This document shows positions 54,162 to 64,000 of a stretch of DNA of 64,000 bases, piece after piece. The DNA lies in contig OY987299.1 of NCBI GenBank assembly GCA_963920635.1, positions 27,482,901-27,546,900 on the forward strand, read 5' to 3'. Below the pieces are notes generated by a model that saw nothing but the letters and a program-made list of their open reading frames with translations, did no database searches and was not told the origin of the DNA. The stretch's first letter is position 1. Each line of letters begins with the position of its first letter. This stretch comes from Pseudeuparius sepicola. Taxonomy: Eukaryota > Arthropoda > Insecta > Coleoptera > Anthribidae. The position numbers and the translations under genes are program-made.

Positions 54162-55496
54162 TACAGTGTGTCCCCGGATTGTTTGGACGAATGAGAAAAC
54201 AATTTCGAGTTCAAATTTGACTTTTTGGTGTTCAGCCTTGCTTGGCTTGAACTGAGTAGGTTTGCAAAATTTTTTGATCCTTTTTTTCCACTTTTTTTCA
54301 GAAAAATGTCCTTTGTGTAGCTTTTACGTTAAAATGTTAGTAAGGAAACTTGCTCTTGATGAAAAACTGCGTAGGAGTGAAAATGTAGGCCCAGTAGTTT
54401 TTTTAGTTGAAAAAATGAAATTAGGCCTAGGCTTTTAAAATTTTTCGCACCTAGTACCCATTTTTTCATCTTAATAACATTTTAACATGAAAGTTATAGC
54501 AAGGGCACTTTCTAAAAAAAAATTGAAAAAAATAAAAATTCAAAGTACCTAGGCCTAGACTTTTGAAAATTTGCAAACCTTTTCAATTTTTCATTCTAAA
54601 CAAGTTTCCTTAATAATATTTTATTGTACCTTTACTGGTGAGAAAAATTAGCTTTTTCAAAACTTCCAAGGCATACATACAGTGTCCTCCAAGAAGTTCG
54701 CATCATAGGGGAAATTAAATTTGGGGTTACCTTTTTCTTGAAAAAAGTGGTCACGGGATTTTCGTTATCTGTCAAAAATGACATTTAAAAAAATATCGCC
54801 AAAAATGGGTTTATTTTTTAAAATATCAAAAAGTTTTACTTCGAAAATTTGTTTCTTTTTAAATTTTACGTAAGTGCACCAAATTTGAACGCTCTAATAA
54901 AAGATTTATGCCAATTTTTAATTTTTATGAAATTTCTGAAAATTTTAAAAACTTGTAACTTCGTAAAAACTTTTTTATATCACTAGCTTTATCATTCTAT
55001 TAACTTTTTATTATTAATTACCGATAAGAATATGTGTTTTTCAAAAGAAAATGACATTAACGCTTTAAAATTTTGTTATGTTTGCTGCAAAGTCAAAGTT
55101 GATTACCGTCTAGCATTTAGGGTACAAACTTATTAGTTGCATTACGTTTCATAGTTCTAAATTGATACCAAAATAATAATAAATTAAAATATTATCAAAT
55201 TATTTTACGTATCTAAGCAAAATTCTTGACATTTATGGAACAAATAATTATTACCTTTAAGTTTAATTTCACATTAATCGATATTGATGAGTAAGCCATG
55301 GAGAGAATTCAAGCAATTCAATTTCAAAATAAAACATTAACTAAAAATTCCCCCCCCATGGTGCGAACTTTTGAAAGTAACATTATGTTACAAATTAGTT
55401 TCAAACCCAGCAGGACTGAACTCCAAAAGGTCAAATTTGAACTTGAATTTTTTTTGTCATTTACAAAACTTTCAAACAAGCCGGGGACACTCTGTA
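54162..55496. mobile_element. Foldback with ACAGTGTGTCC ends, with nested element
   Basis: Left TACAGTGTGTCCCCGGATTG and right CCGGGGACACTCTGTA are mirrored. A nested element at about 54678-55381 has ends AGAAGTTCGCATCATAGGGG and CCCCATGGTGCGAACTT. Interior motifs link it to the 21667 and 42417 foldbacks. Confidence 0.72.
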
Positions 55497-55971
55497 TGTG
55501 TCTCTTGTATCTCTTAAAAGTTAATTTTAAGGAGCCGCCACCCCCGTAATTTGTTTTTTACGGAACGTAATCTTTAATGGCAATATCGATATTAAGATGT
55601 TTTAGGTAGCTTTATTGTTTTAAGTTTTTATTTGACAATTTTTAAATAATACATTTAGGCAGAAAGATGACATAGGTACAACATTTTATTTTATAGATAA
55701 CAAAACTGATTGATAACTTATCCGTGTAACTCCCTGCATATCAAAAACAAAAATTAGTTTCACATTTTAACCTAGCAAAAAAAATATCTCTGACAAAAAA
55801 ATTCTTCAATTTTTTTAATTGTAGGTATCTTCTTTATTAAGCATTTTCGGAGTTATGTATATCAATCCATATTTATGAACAGTGTTTAGTTAGGAACCTA
55901 TATATTAGTACAGACCTATATAGCTAAGCTCTGTGATATTAGTATATCTCTGGACGGTTGCCTATAATGGT

Positions 55972-56385
55972 CAGTGATATTATGTAACAGATACATTTTT
56001 TTGATATCTAGATACAGATACCGATACATTTTTCCAAAGTATCTGGGTACAGATACAGATACGTTAAAAAAGTATCTAGATACTTCCAGATACTTTCAGA
56101 TACTATCAGTTAATTAAGAAAATTTCAGACCTCATAAAGCAATCAATATATACTTACCTATACTTAGATATTTATGAAACATGTGTGTGTGTAGGTAGAA
56201 TAACTGTTTAGACGAATGTGAAGTTTAGATTGTCACTAATCAAAACAAGTTGTCCTATCACCTATCCCATTTCGTTTCTGAAAAGCATTTAAAGAAATCT
56301 GGAAAGTTCTCTACATCTTTGATTTTAAACATTTTTTGCTCGAATAAAAAATAAAGGGAGTAGCAGTTCTTGATAGAATGCCGTG
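55972..56385. mobile_element. hAT-type element, left part (TATCTAGATAC-rich)
   Basis: It starts CAGTGATATTATG and is packed with GATACAGATAC and TATCTAGATAC words. The apparent right part is 61715-62108, ending CATCACTG. A 5.3-kb Tc1-type element separates them. No 8-bp duplication could be matched at the outer ends. Confidence 0.55.
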
Positions 56386-56857
56386 TACAGTCGCGGACAG
56401 TTGGTATCGAACGACCTGAAGAGGTTTCTCGTGGCTATCGTTACAGGGCGCGCGGAGACGGCAACATCGCGCTGGAGTCTGCAGCCGGCCGGTCTGCTAA
56501 AAATAGAACCATAAAATGCAAATTACAGCCTCCAGCCTCTCACAGCAAAGGAACAAAATTCGAGGAAAATGCAACTTTGTGCTGGTAATAATTCCAACCC
56601 CAGTGTTTGTATTTAATATTTCGTACTATTTTATCATGTTACTATACCGTCTAGTATTTATGATAATGAAATAAAAAAATAATAAATATCAAGGCTGAGA
56701 TTAGAATCAACACCACAATAAAAGTTGCTTTTTCTCGAGTTTCCTTCCTTTGCTGCCAGCACCCTGTATTAATTAGGAATATGAAATTAGGTAAATCCAT
56801 AGTCAATTTGAGCCACAATAGAATTCCGAAGAATTTCTCAAAAACAATAATTTAATA

Positions 56858-57654
56858 TACAGGGTGTCTACTTTTAAACATATGCAAATTAATAAAATCT
56901 TTATTTTTGGAGATAATCCCTGAACATTCTTTGTGTGAAAGGCCTTCAAAAATCGCTTCTTTTAGCCTTCCTATCATTTTCAAAAGGCAAATCCAGGTCC
57001 GGCTACGATTTTTGAGTGTTTTTTTATTTAAAATCTACCAATACAGCGTTAATCAGGATCCCCCTAAAACCCCTTTATATACCAAATTTGAACAAAGAAT
57101 TTAGAGAGAGATCTATTCTACAGGATGTCAAGGTTCAGCAAAATAGGAAATTTACAGGCATTTGGCGAGTCAAGTGTGCCATGGAATCCCGTCAAAATAG
57201 TTTAATTGTCAACAGAACCACTCAAAGTGTTGGTGTGCAAAGATTCAATACAGGGTATTTTTCTCTGCCCCATCTGAAAATGCTGAATTTTTATGACTTG
57301 ACTCGCCAGAGATGCCTGAAGAGGTTTTTTTAAATTTCCTATTTTGCTCAATTTTGACATCCTGTAGAATAGAACTCTCTCTATATTTTTTGTTCAAATT
57401 TGGTATATAAAGGGTTTTCGACTGTCCTGATTGACGCTGTGGTGTCAGATTTTAAATAAAAAAATGGCTAAATGGTTTTTGTGAAAATCGGGGGAATAAA
57501 AAAATCGTAGCCGGCCCTGGATTTGCAATTTGAAAATGGCAGGATTGCTAAAATAAGCGGCTTTTGAAGTCCTTTCGGACAAAAAACAGATCAAGCGATT
57601 ATCTCAAAAATTAAAGATTTCAAGGATTTGTATAATATGTTTAAAAGTAGATAT
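56858..57654. mobile_element. TACAGGGTGTC foldback, copy related to 40690
   Basis: It starts TACAGGGTGTCTACTTTTAA and ends with the mirror TTAAAAGTAGATA. It shares AAATCCAGGTCCGGC and AACCCCTTTATATACC with the 40690-41507 family. The right terminus has decayed. Confidence 0.7.
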
Positions 57655-57894
57655 GGGGGCTCTTAATATTAATTAGAAAATGTATGGCACAAAATTAATG
57701 GATTATCGGATTACCTGAGTTGAAATATTTTAGCATAGATATTTATATCTTTTTAAATAGGTATTTATTAATTATACCTACCTGCACTTAATATAACTAA
57801 ATTTAGGGGATTAACTTAATAATTGTAATATTGAATTGGATGTAGATTTTGAAAATATCGATTATACCTGCTCCGAGCCCTTTGTATAAATACA

Positions 57895-58868
57895 GTGAGT
57901 GAATCCGTCAAGCACCGTATCATCGCCAAACTAGAAAATGGTTGGGCTATTTCCCGACTGGCCGAAGAATTTGGTGTATCTAAAAGCACCATTTTCAATA
58001 TAAAGAAGAAATATGACGAAACCGGAAGCGTGGAAAACATACATAGAGGAGGAAATGTGAAAATTACGTCTGACCAACAAGATGAGCAACTAGCTAATTT
58101 TTGCCTTGCAAATCCGTTTAAATCCGCCGTTGAAGCAGTATCTGCAACACAATTTCCAGCAAGTGTTAGAACTGCCCGAAGGAGATTAGATGCAGCCAAT
58201 CTGAAATCTCGCACGGCCAGCAACAAAATTCAGCTGACCGAGGCTAATAAGGAAGTCAGGTTGCAGATATGCCGAGAGTTTCAGCGTTTACCGCCACATT
58301 ATTGGGAGAAGGTAATATTTAGCGACGAAAAGATCTTTCAAAGCCATTACAATGGCAAAGTGCGAGTATATAGACCTTCGGTGAGTTCAAGATATGACGA
58401 AAGATTTGTGTCACCCAGGAAAAGGAGTGGGCATTTTTCCGTCAACATATGGGCCTGGATAAGCTACCGTGGACCTGGCATTTGTTGGAGAATCGACGAC
58501 CGCTTCACAGCAGCTCGCTATTGCGAGATACTCGAAGGCGGATTGTTACCAACTGCAACGTTTTCCAGCATGATAACGCTCCTGTACATACAGCAAGAAT
58601 AGTTCGCGAATGGTTCACCGAAAACAACGTAGAAAAGTTGCAATGGCCGGCGAAGAGTCCTGACTTGAATCCCATTGAGAATGTGTGGGGCAGAATGGCG
58701 CGGACAATGGAGAACTTCGTACCCGAAAATAGGGAGGCACTTTGGCAGAAGATTCAACAAACGTGGGATGAAGTCGTAACCCATGATCTCTGCTGCCAAC
58801 TCATAGATTCGATGAGCAGGAGAGTTCAGAAAGTCATCCTATCCCAAGGTGGGTATACTAAATATTAA
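57895..58868 (+). pseudogene. Tc1-like transposase, one frameshift
   Basis: The two frames 57895-58602 and 58449-58868 together give about 324 residues, the normal Tc1-family length. The N-terminus has the paired helix-turn-helix (ISRLAEEFGVSKSTIFNIKK). The catalytic core has VIFSDEKIF (first Asp), FQHDNAPVHTA (second Asp) and SPDLNPIENVWG (Glu). The spacing from the second Asp to Glu fits DD34E. A single-base shift near 58560, just before the second Asp, breaks the frame, so this copy is inactive. The minus-strand open frames here are shadows. Confidence 0.9.
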
Positions 58869-59160
58869 TATACATATAATATAATAATGGAAAATGCATT
58901 TGATTTCTTGCCTTTATTTAATTATGTTATAGTCATAAAGATTTTAATGGGTTTATAGTTTTTTCGGATTCTTCCTGTGTCGGTGGTTCTAATAATACTT
59001 CGTAATCATTATATCCAGCTTGTGGAAGTCCTCAATCACCTGAAATTATTTTATTTTATCCAGGTAATCACATTGAGGTCCAGGGAGGTGTGTAAAGCTT
59101 GACACGTGTCCCTGCTGTGTGTCTTCTGATGTTATTGATAAAGGTATGCAATTTAAATAA
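58869..59160. other. Flank of the transposase, nothing recognised
   Basis: No terminal repeat adjacent to the transposase was found here, which is why the distant repeats at 56388 and 61712 were considered. Confidence 0.4.
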
Positions 59161-59705
59161 TAGAGAGTTATTGCAGAAATAAATAACGTCGCCCTCTTTT
59201 TTGACGTTATTTTGACATTTGAGCATGCGCAGTCGTAGTTTGACATAAGGTCGTCCATAATAAGGTTATTTTCCTTTATTTTTGTTTATTGTGTATACCA
59301 TAATATACGTTATTTTTACCTTATTTGTCACAATTCTTAAAATAAATTCTGATTTGTCAGAAAACGCTAGTGTTCTGTGAAAGTAGGACTTAACCTAAAA
59401 TGTTCGTTGCTTGTTTGCGTTTGCACCTTGTTTGTTTTCATTAGTCTTTCACCTTGGTGTTCCGTGGTTATTTGGCTGTTTTCCCAGTTTTTTCCGGAGC
59501 AAAATTATAAAAGCACATAATATTCTAGTGAAAGTGTAGAAATACAAAACAATAAAGTAAACGTAAACAAGCCCTTAACTTGGATACATAAATTACGACT
59601 TGCAATAACTATTGTCAGAATCATAAATAACGTATGAGAGTATTCAAATAAGGTCGTCTTAAATACTGCTTAATGCCAAAAACAGTTTCTGCAATAACTC
59701 TCTAT
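59161..59705. mobile_element. Small TIR element (TAGAGAGTTATTGCAGAAA)
   Basis: The 19-bp ends TAGAGAGTTATTGCAGAAA and the mirror ending at 59705 enclose 545 bp. ACGTTATTT and AAGGTCGTC words recur on both sides. Non-coding. Confidence 0.7.
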
Positions 59706-60120
59706 TAAGTTACAAGGGTAATTTTATGTCTGTGACCCCCTAATCTCATTTATCTGTTGAAGGGCATTTTATGAGAAACAATGGAGCATTGCAGCACCAC
59801 GAAAACCAATTTATTAAAACTTCTGACCAATTTCTTCAAAAATAAGAAAAAATAAATAAAAGGGACACCCCTTTTATTTTATAATCATTTATGTTTAGGA
59901 CTACGAGACCTAACAACTAAATGTTGGAACAAATACTTATTTTGCAAAGAAAAGAATAATTTATGAAAATCCTTTTAATTAACTTTTTTAATTCTAGGGT
60001 TATTAGCTAAATATATTTTTAGTGTTAGGTACTACATATTTTTTTATTATAACATAAACATACATTTTTGTTGCAACGCAAAATATTTATTAACTTAATG
60101 TCTAAAACCGCTGACAACTA

Positions 60121-60353
60121 TACTTAGTGTATTTGGAAATGAAAGGAGGCCATAAATATTGATTGAGAAGGAAAATTCGACCATTTCAGTGGCGTGCTCT
60201 TTTGCTAAAAATCTGATGAGGATAAATACGCAAATTAATATTCGGGCGAGTTATGTAGTATTTTATGACGGACTCTCGAGCCTCTGATAAAGAATTTGCA
60301 TTTATATTTATAATAAGCCATAAACCTTCCTTTCATTTCCAAATACACTATGT
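60121..60353. mobile_element. Short MITE (TAGTGTATTTGGAAATGAAA)
   Basis: Inverted ends of about 30 bp: TAGTGTATTTGGAAATGAAA on the left and TTTCATTTCCAAATACACTA on the right. The element is about 230 bp. Confidence 0.75.
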
Positions 60354-60644
60354 ATATACAGTATGTCCACAGAAGAGGTGTTGAATAGGAACACTTTCTT
60401 ATCTTTAATTTTACCGCAAAAAGTTACTCTTGATAAAAACTTTGCTAACATTTCTTATGTGGAAATAAGTTGCTAGGAAAAGTTGTTCAAAAGTAAAGGA
60501 TACTCCATACTACCAATTTTAGAAACAATTGGCACACTTTGATTTATTTGAAAAACATTTTTCGCTTTGGCCCTATCACTGCATTAAATATATTTTTTTT
60601 ATGTAAGTAAGCTTATATAAGCATAATAAATATGGCAATTTTAG

Positions 60645-61090
60645 ACGGCTAGGTGATGTTAAAAAATAAATCGGCATCCATAACCAACTTTTCACGCAAT
60701 ACAAAAAAAAACTCAAGTCGACAAAAATGTGAAAACAAAACTATCAATTTATTTAATTTTTTTTTGATCAAACAAGATCTTTAATATGAGAAAATTTGTC
60801 TTTAATTTGAATAACTGTTGATGTTTTTAATTGCTATTTCGACTTCACACTTTAAACAAATTAGCGGGAAAACTAGTACAAATTGTATGAAAATTTTCTT
60901 TTGTCAATGTTCTTGCGTGATCTAATTGCCGCTAATCTCCAATTAAAATTTTCCCTCGACTTTCAAAATAAATTGATTGTTTTCAGATTCTTGTTGATTT
61001 AAGTTTTTTTTGGTATTGCGCGAAAAGTTGGCCATGGATACCGACTTCTTTTTTTAACATTAACCAACTATCTAAAATTTACACGTTTTT
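60645..61090. repeat. Foldback repeat with further partial copy
   Basis: Arms are 60645-60720 and 61005-61090 (TTGCGCGAAAAGTTGGCCAT on the right). A third, diverged segment at 61350-61420 has TTGCGCGACAAGTTGACCAT. Confidence 0.65.
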
Positions 61091-61714
61091 GTTTCTTAAG
61101 ATTTTTCAGTAGGGAGCCAAATAACTACTTTAATAAACTAAAACAATGGCCTTTAATAACTAAAACAATGGCCTCAACAGAGCCGAAGAGCCTGTGTAAT
61201 TTTCAGAAACTATCTGAGCACCCAGTTGCATAAAGCTTCTCAGTGCCATCAATTTTCAATATAAAAGTTTTCTTCGGTATCTTAAAATAAATAGGTATGT
61301 TACGGCTATTTAATAATTTTGCTCAATTGGAGGTTTTTTTATATTGCGCGACAAGTTGACCATGGATGTTGATTACTTTTTCAGGGCCACTTAGCTGTCC
61401 AAAATTGTCACCTTTTTGTTTCTCATGTTTTTTTTGTAGGGCGCAAAATAAGCGAGGAAATCGCGGTGGTAGTTTAAAAAATCATACTGTATACTTGTGA
61501 ACTGTTTTAATAAATAGTTTAATACTGATTCCTTAATTTTTTTTAACCCTTTCGGTGACATCGGCTTAATCGCTTGCAAAGAATTCTCGGAACAAGACAC
61601 CCGTTCGAACCATCCGATGCCGAAGGCGCGCGCTGTTGCCGTCTCCGCGCGCCCTGTAACGATAGCCACGAGAAACCTCTTCAGGTCGTTCGATACCAAC
61701 TGTCCGCGACTGTA

Positions 61715-62108
61715 CATACATGTGCACCAGTAAAAAATTATGAGACGTTAACATGTAATTTTATAAAACATTACTATTATATGTAGGTATTTATATTCAA
61801 TATGTCATCTTATTTAGGTATCTGCATCTGCACCTGCCTAATTTTGATATGAATTTGATTAATTTGAATTATTACAATAAATGTAAATTAAATTTTGCCC
61901 ATAGGAACGGTTTAAAAATTAAATATAGGCATATAGGCACGTGGCACGCCTTGGCATCTGGGCTAAAAACGTGTAAGTATCTAGTATTTAGATACTTTCA
62001 AAAGGATCTAAATAGTAAAGCAGATCCTGATTTTTGTAAGTATCTAGATATGTATCTAGGTACATAAAAAGTATCTAGATACATGTATCTCGATACCGTA
62101 CATCACTG
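61715..62108. mobile_element. hAT-type element, right part
   Basis: It is rich in TATCTAGATAC/GTATCTAG words and ends GTACATCACTG at 62108. It pairs in style and terminus with 55972-56385. Confidence 0.55.
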
Positions 62109-62289
62109 GGTCTAAGACACAAGAACCATTTCATTTTATTCAATTTAGAGTACAGGTTTATCCAGTCTAATTATTGTGAAAGCAAAGATATATCTGAAAG
62201 AATAAGATAATACAAAATATGGGGTTCAATAGGTACTTGCTTTGTCCGACTCGAAGGCGGTTGTGTCACGTAAGGATTATTAATAACAT

Positions 62290-62710
62290 TCTAATTTATT
62301 TTAGTGCGTATAGGCTTTCCGCCAACTCCCGAAAAAACTCCAGCGGGGTTCGATAACAATCCAAACGCCGCCAGAATAAAGAAACAGCGAACAATACCTC
62401 CCGGAAGCGGAGCTTACCGGCTCACGGCACGGAAGCGATTTGGATAAGGACCCGTCCGGATCCAATAATGAAAATTGGCAGTATCGGCGGGCGTTTTGGG
62501 CCCATTGTGAGCGCGACCCGCGATTTTTTCCCCTGAAAGCCGCCCAACCCCGACGACAGCCGAATCCCCAAACTTGGAAAGTACATCTGGTTATTGTATA
62601 AATGAAATGGGCCTGGAAGTTCGTTGATCCCAAAGCGCCGCTGGCTGCTGGCGCGCGACGCATGCCACGGCCGCCGCCGTCTTGGCCACAGCCGCGACGG
62701 CATTTTTAAG
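62290..62710. other. GC-rich island in the 5' intron of mib1
   Basis: This CpG-rich, non-repetitive block includes CGGCCGCCGCCGTC and CGGGCGTTTTGGGCCC. Two overlapping minus-strand open frames (120 and 93 aa) follow from low stop density and resemble nothing I know. Candidates are a conserved enhancer, an alternative promoter or first exon, or a small unrecognised gene. Confidence 0.45.
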
Positions 62711-63602
62711 CGAAATTTAAATTAGAAAATAATAAGTTTGAAATTTTCCGAATCCACCATCAAACGAATAAGAAAATTACTCGTATGTTCTGGTTCCTCG
62801 CTAGGATAGGAGGGAGGAAGAGGAAGCAAAACTTACAAAAAAAAGTTTCATCAACGTAAGTACCATACCTACTTCTCGACGCGTAACAAAGATAATTTGG
62901 TGTAGGGGACAGACCTACAAATACACAGAGAAAAAGACACGGAATAAAAAGTGTTTCTTTTCGCCTGAAATGTAAACACCAAGTGGAGTTTTTAAATACG
63001 GAGATTACGGAGGTCAACAGTAAAGTTCTTTTGTCTAACAGTTTTCGAGGGTTATCCGGTATTTAAGCATTATGCTATCCTACTTTTATTGGGAAAAGTT
63101 GATCGGTGTTATACGGTGTGTCAAAAATTTGAAAGTCTCTAACTTAGTATTTTTGCTCTTACGTCACTAAGGCTAATGGGTGTTGTTATTATTGATGAAT
63201 TGTTGTCGGTTAAAAATTACCAATAAACAAAAAGTTTGTTAACACTTTCTTGTCTTTCTGATAAGGGTACTTCATGGTTAGATATAAATGATTATGGGCC
63301 TATAGATAAAAAATGAAAAATACCACCAGCTGATGATCTACGTAATATTTTTTTATCTTCGTTTAAAGCGTGTTTCAACTTGAAAATTCGAAAAATTTTC
63401 CCCCGCGGGGTAATTTTTAAAAGCAAACATTACATTTCATTTTTTTAAAATTTGTGAAGCCCCCATCGACCTACGGCCCTGATATAAAATATATTCTTCC
63501 CCTTGACAAAATCCTGAGACCGCCACTGTAGCCACCTTTCAGAAATTACCCCATTTCACAAGTTTGTCTTACTTTTTTTTGAACAGCGGTAACAGAATAG
63601 TT
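62711..63602. other. mib1 intron, nothing recognised
   Basis: No repeat arm or exon was found. Confidence 0.4.
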
Positions 63603-63730
63603 ATTTATGTACCAAGGCACTGAAGTTCAACTTTTTAGGACTATGTGGAATTTAGTTGCCGAGGCCTCTGGCCGAGGCAAATAAACCACACGAGTCATAA
63701 AAAGAACTTCAGTGCCGAGGTACATATTAT
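63603..63730. repeat. Imperfect hairpin, about 60-bp arms
   Basis: GTACCAAGGCACTGAAGTTC (63609) faces GAACTTCAGTGCCGAGGTAC (63704-63723). A second stem pairs TTGCCGAGGCC with GGCCGAGGCAA, with a short loop near 63668. It looks like a small MITE or a small-RNA precursor shape. The remaining sequence to 64000 shows nothing. Confidence 0.6.
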
Positions 63731-64000
63731 ATATTTTTTTTAAATCGGAAAAAAAAATGTTTTATTAGGCAAGAAAATAGTAATAAGGGATCACCCGTCC
63801 ATGAACCGACTACGCGCGGCGTTGCTTGACTTTGACGATCGCTCTACCTAGGTCGAGTAAGACAAGACACGGCACCTGCGTACAGAAAAACCAAACTGCT
63901 GCTACTTGTGCAGCCTCCATAACAATAATCTATTGATATTCAAACCTACTAAAATATGTATACTGAAGGATTACGCTTCTATAGGAAACAATTTCGCAAT

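Larger units (their letters stand above)
56388..61712. mobile_element. 5.3-kb Tc1-type element with long terminal inverted repeats
   Basis: Terminal repeats of about 85-90 bp begin CAGTCGCGGACAGTTGGTAT (56388) and mirror to 61712, with TA on each side. The interior contains a broken Tc1-like transposase plus later insertions (56858-57654, 59161-59705, 60121-60353, 60645-61090). Whether this transposase belongs to these ends is inferred from position only. Confidence 0.6.

Noticed and set aside
55972..62108. One intact 6.1-kb autonomous hAT element
   Set aside because: No hAT transposase lies between the ends, no 8-bp duplication matches at the outer flanks, and a Tc1-type element explains the interior.
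62301..62703. Minus-strand proteins of 93-120 aa
   Set aside because: Two overlapping frames are both open because of GC content; neither resembles a known protein, so only a GC island is called.
1..64000. CRISPR array, rRNA genes or prokaryotic operons
   Set aside because: No regularly spaced direct repeats with unique spacers, no rRNA signature, and introns are present throughout; the sequence is eukaryotic.

Overview
The window is A+T-rich eukaryotic DNA from an animal, almost certainly an insect. The evidence is spliced genes with short coding exons, GT-AG introns, two recognisable metazoan nuclear genes, and very dense animal-type transposons. I cannot name the species. The host genes are mRpL15 (mitochondrial large-subunit protein uL15m; first two coding exons, 7816 down to 7513) and mind bomb 1 (mib1, Notch-ligand E3 ubiquitin ligase; last five coding exons, 53088 down to 32037). 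Both lie on the minus strand and both run off the window: mRpL15 at its 3' side, mib1 at its 5' side. Splice phases agree across every junction I reconstructed.

1-8400: a large foldback is interrupted by a Penelope-like element (PLE). The PLE is a head-to-head pair of broken copies with a 13-bp target duplication. Then come a 1.2-kb TIR element in or beyond mRpL15 intron 2, mRpL15 itself, and a perfect 70-bp hairpin insert with an 8-bp duplication. 8400-11019: a nest of small elements, including a 7-bp-TSD MITE, a hAT MITE with an 8-bp TSD, and a tRNA-headed SINE inside that hAT element.

11020-27290: a 16.3-kb CACTA/EnSpm-like DNA transposon, apparently complete. It has 11-bp CCCAGATAGCA termini, a 2-bp TSD and AAGTGC-type subterminal repeats. 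A GC-rich promoter and a 23-nt coding exon 1 are followed by a 2.1-kb TNP2-like transposase exon and a five-exon DUF4806-type gene. Exon 1 joins in frame to either gene, so one promoter could make a 717-aa transposase or a 511-aa accessory protein by alternative splicing. All later insertions (hAT MITE, tRNA-like dimer, foldbacks, an I-group LINE, a second CCCAG element) sit in its introns.

27291-64000: mib1 and its introns. The exons carry the last ankyrin repeats and three RING fingers. The introns (1.8-10.3 kb) hold long foldbacks in related pairs, two of which carry a captured Cys-rich/acidic exon. They also hold a partial duplicate of a mib1 exon, mariner-type MITEs, and a broken Tc1-like transposase inside a 5.3-kb TIR element that splits a hAT element. 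Three separate inverted PLE-derived inserts (about 20-21.3, 31.3 and 36.3 kb) contain sequences that fold as hammerhead ribozymes.

No virus, CRISPR array, rRNA or convincing functional tRNA gene was seen. Family assignments are by recognition and reading of frames; no database search was run.
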